This document shows, piece by piece, positions 63,563 to 64,000 of a stretch of 64,000 nt of DNA. This stretch comes from Chrysaora quinquecirrha. Lineage: Eukaryota > Cnidaria > Scyphozoa > Semaeostomeae > Pelagiidae. How positions within the stretch are numbered: the first letter of the stretch is position 1; each line of letters begins with the position of its first letter. The DNA lies in NCBI GenBank assembly GCA_014526335.1, contig JACTAT010000022.1:2697436-2761435 (forward strand). Reading direction: 5' to 3'. The notes below the pieces were generated by a model. That model was given only the letters and a program-made list of their open reading frames with translations. It did not search any database and had not been told where the DNA came from. A program made the translations under genes and the position numbers.

Positions 63563-63913
63563 AATGATGATTCCGATGATACTGATTCCGATGATACTGA
63601 TGATGATTATGATGATGATGATGATACTATTACTGAGCATGATGGCTATGATAAAGAATCGATGATAATGCTGACGATGATGATGATGATGCTAATGATG
63701 CTGATACCGATGACGACGACGATGACGATGATGATGCTGCTGCTGGTGATGAAGATGATGCTGAAGATTACGATAGAATCCAAGAACTTGCCTCAAGCAT
63801 CATCACCTTTAATCACCACATCACCACAAAATTAATGCAAACGTATGATTTTACTTACTTTCTACTTTTGATAAAGAACACGGGTTGGAATCCAGCAAAG
63901 CTAGCTGAAAATG
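48889..63913 (-). CDS. KDM6A: UTX/KDM6A histone H3K27 demethylase, 5' end outside window
   Basis: Twenty-six exons in transcript order, phases closing, 981 residues: 63859-63913, 62883-63011, 62123-62249, 61802-61900, 60897-61028, 60363-60403, 60059-60143, 59679-59760, 58232-59041, 57345-57450, 57175-57245, 56627-56697, 56411-56474, 56226-56275, 55088-55165, 54896-54944, 54474-54573, 54216-54330, 53615-53637, 52970-53091, 52830-52872, 52669-52719, 51293-51383, 50218-50344, 49282-49398, 48889-48996. The product removes methyl groups from H3K27 with Fe(II) and 2-oxoglutarate, in the nucleus within MLL3/4 (COMPASS-like) complexes. The first 200 visible residues are TPR repeats ([24 protein letters not shown]). 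Residues 251-520, one 810-bp exon, are an N/S/P/T/Q-rich linker. The JmjC domain keeps iron ligands H718 and E720 (HQENNNF) and H798 (NVHWVQ). The C-terminal zinc module keeps C903, C906, C927 and C930. TPRs plus JmjC distinguish it from JMJD3. The right boundary of exon 55088-55165 could be 55162. Confidence 0.95.
49652..49903. mobile_element. Harbinger-like MITE, family H1
   Basis: Starts ggtactggcaaacgatca after TTA; ends gtttgatcgtttggtcaggcc before TAA. In the KDM6A intron between 49398 and 50218. Confidence 0.7.
50100..50183. mobile_element. Harbinger-like MITE fragment, family H1
   Basis: Only a right half remains, ending tgtttgatcgtttggccaagg before catta. It is in the same intron as 49652-49903. 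Confidence 0.55.
51407..51789. mobile_element. TA-flanked MITE, family M1, copy 2
   Basis: Ends cacccattttttcttacaagg and ccttataaaaaaaatgcgtg, flanked by TA. The body matches 33061-33442 with few differences, including gagtactcaatattccttag and ttcctcttataaagcac-type segments. It lies in KDM6A, just upstream in transcript direction of the exon 51293-51383. Confidence 0.8.
51792..51834. repeat. Trinucleotide microsatellite (tta)n
   Basis: About 13 copies of tta immediately beside the M1 element. Confidence 0.9.
52022..52207. repeat. Long perfect-type hairpin with hammerhead-like cores on both strands
   Basis: Two arms of about 80 bases, from aagatagactatggtttcg to agagtgtgatg and back, flank a short aag-rich centre (52110-52121). 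Each arm carries CTGAAGA, then a GCCCTGC/GCAGGGC hairpin, then GAAA: 52131-52159 on plus and 52072-52100 on minus. In a KDM6A intron. Confidence 0.8.
52307..52553. mobile_element. Harbinger-like MITE, family H1, diverged
   Basis: Starts aaggccatgaccaaacaatc and ends cagtgtttgattgtttgcaactggcc. The centre has ttgtgacgtggccaaacc. Confidence 0.6.
53196..53448. mobile_element. Harbinger-like MITE, family H1, intact ends
   Basis: Starts ggccctggccaaacgatt and ends gatcgtttggccagggcc, flanked by TTA at 53193-53195 and 53449-53451. This is the best-preserved copy in the window. In a KDM6A intron. Confidence 0.85.
55313..55667. mobile_element. Harbinger-like MITE, family H1, carrying a nested insertion
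   Basis: The right end gatcgtttggccagggcc is intact and the left end is truncated near aaacattgcttgtc. An 84-bp palindrome (55426-55509) interrupts it. Confidence 0.7.
55426..55509. mobile_element. 84-bp palindromic element nested in an H1 MITE
   Basis: Ends gccctgtttacactac and gtagtgtaaacagggc are perfect inverted repeats, with aacccgggtt motifs inside. TTTAA flanks it on both sides (55421-55425 and 55510-55514). Confidence 0.8.
55790..56040 (-). mobile_element. SINE-like repeat with tRNA-like and hammerhead-like parts
   Basis: On the minus strand it begins with CCGATGA, a GGCT/AGCC hairpin and GAAAC (55978-56000). It then has a tRNA-like part with GGAGTAGTCAACTAGTGG and the B-box-like GGTCGAATCCC. 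It ends GTAGCCCACTTATGATGAATA. The same terminal sequence forms the hairpin at 16828-16876. Confidence 0.55.
56880..57124. mobile_element. Harbinger-like MITE, family H1, diverged
   Basis: Begins tggcccaggcaaaacatt and ends tgtttgatcattaagctaaggcc, with TAA on both sides. In a KDM6A intron. Confidence 0.6.
57475..58231. other. KDM6A intron without recognised content
   Basis: The intron between exons 58232-59041 and 57345-57450. I see only an imperfect ttcaattcaattcaa run near 57490 and no recognisable element. Confidence 0.5.
59160..59485. repeat. GC-richer minisatellite, gcacgactctgtaccg unit
   Basis: Roughly a dozen copies of a 25-30 bp unit built from gcacgactctgtaccg and variants, open in several frames by chance. 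In the KDM6A intron upstream (in transcript sense) of the 810-bp exon. Confidence 0.85.
60430..60868. mobile_element. Two adjacent Harbinger-like MITE copies, family H1
   Basis: A left-truncated copy ends tttgatcatttggccaagg near 60590. A second runs from about 60640 to 60868 and ends aatgtttgatcgtttgaccattgcc. Both are in the KDM6A intron between 60403 and 60897. Confidence 0.6.
62291..62546. mobile_element. Harbinger-like MITE, family H1
   Basis: Starts tccttagctaaacgatca after TAA and ends gatcgtttggcaagggcc before TTA. In a KDM6A intron. Confidence 0.7.
63290..63790. repeat. Trinucleotide repeat (gat)n with compound structure
   Basis: Long gat runs with recurring interruptions (gattccgatgatactgat, gaatacgatgatgatgc) repeated about every 180 bases. 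The Asp-, Met- or Ile-rich frames are artefacts. In the first KDM6A intron of the window. Confidence 0.95.
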
Positions 63914-64000
63914 CTGCAATAGACAAAAAGGAAGATTTAAGATAAGATAATAGCCATAGTTTTGCGACTTATCATGAAATTAAAAAGAGTTTGATATGAT

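Overview
This is animal nuclear DNA. It is AT-rich, every gene is broken by many small GT-AG introns, and satellites, foldback elements and SINE-like repeats fill the introns and intergenic space. Two of the genes (RYK with a WIF domain, and the TPR + JmjC demethylase UTX/KDM6A) are metazoan families. Exon and repeat style would suit an invertebrate, perhaps an anthozoan cnidarian, but the sequence does not prove the taxon.

Layout. 1-7255: repeat-rich DNA without a convincing gene; it may hold missing 5' exons of the first gene. 7256-17645 (+): a 20-exon gene for a coiled-coil protein with one EF-hand near its C-terminus, which I could not assign to a family. 19300-32544 (+): a complete 23-exon gene for an ER-lumenal, multi-thioredoxin-fold protein with signal peptide and C-terminal RDEL, closest to TXNDC16/ERp90. 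34621-45104 (+): a complete 13-exon RYK (Wnt receptor pseudokinase). 48889-63913 (-): the C-terminal 981 residues of UTX/KDM6A in 26 exons, 5' end beyond the right edge. RYK and KDM6A are convergent. I rebuilt all four models by hand, and the reading phase closes across every junction listed.

Mobile DNA is the second theme. I see: a PIF/Harbinger-like MITE family (about a dozen copies, 3-bp TTA/TAA duplications); an hAT-like MITE with 8-bp duplications; a TA-flanked MITE family; a 234-bp palindromic element with a 7-bp duplication; a 1.87-kb element with CACAGG termini inside RYK intron 1; a nested 84-bp palindrome; several tRNA-like SINEs; one 5S-rRNA-like SINE; and palindromes carrying hammerhead-like cores.

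The genes do not form a pathway. They act separately in ER folding (TXNDC16-like), Wnt reception (RYK), H3K27 demethylation (KDM6A) and an unknown role (coiled-coil/EF-hand protein). I found no new multi-gene system; the most unusual signals are the transposon structures, the hammerhead-like palindromes, a substituted kinase residue in RYK and a GC-AG intron in KDM6A.
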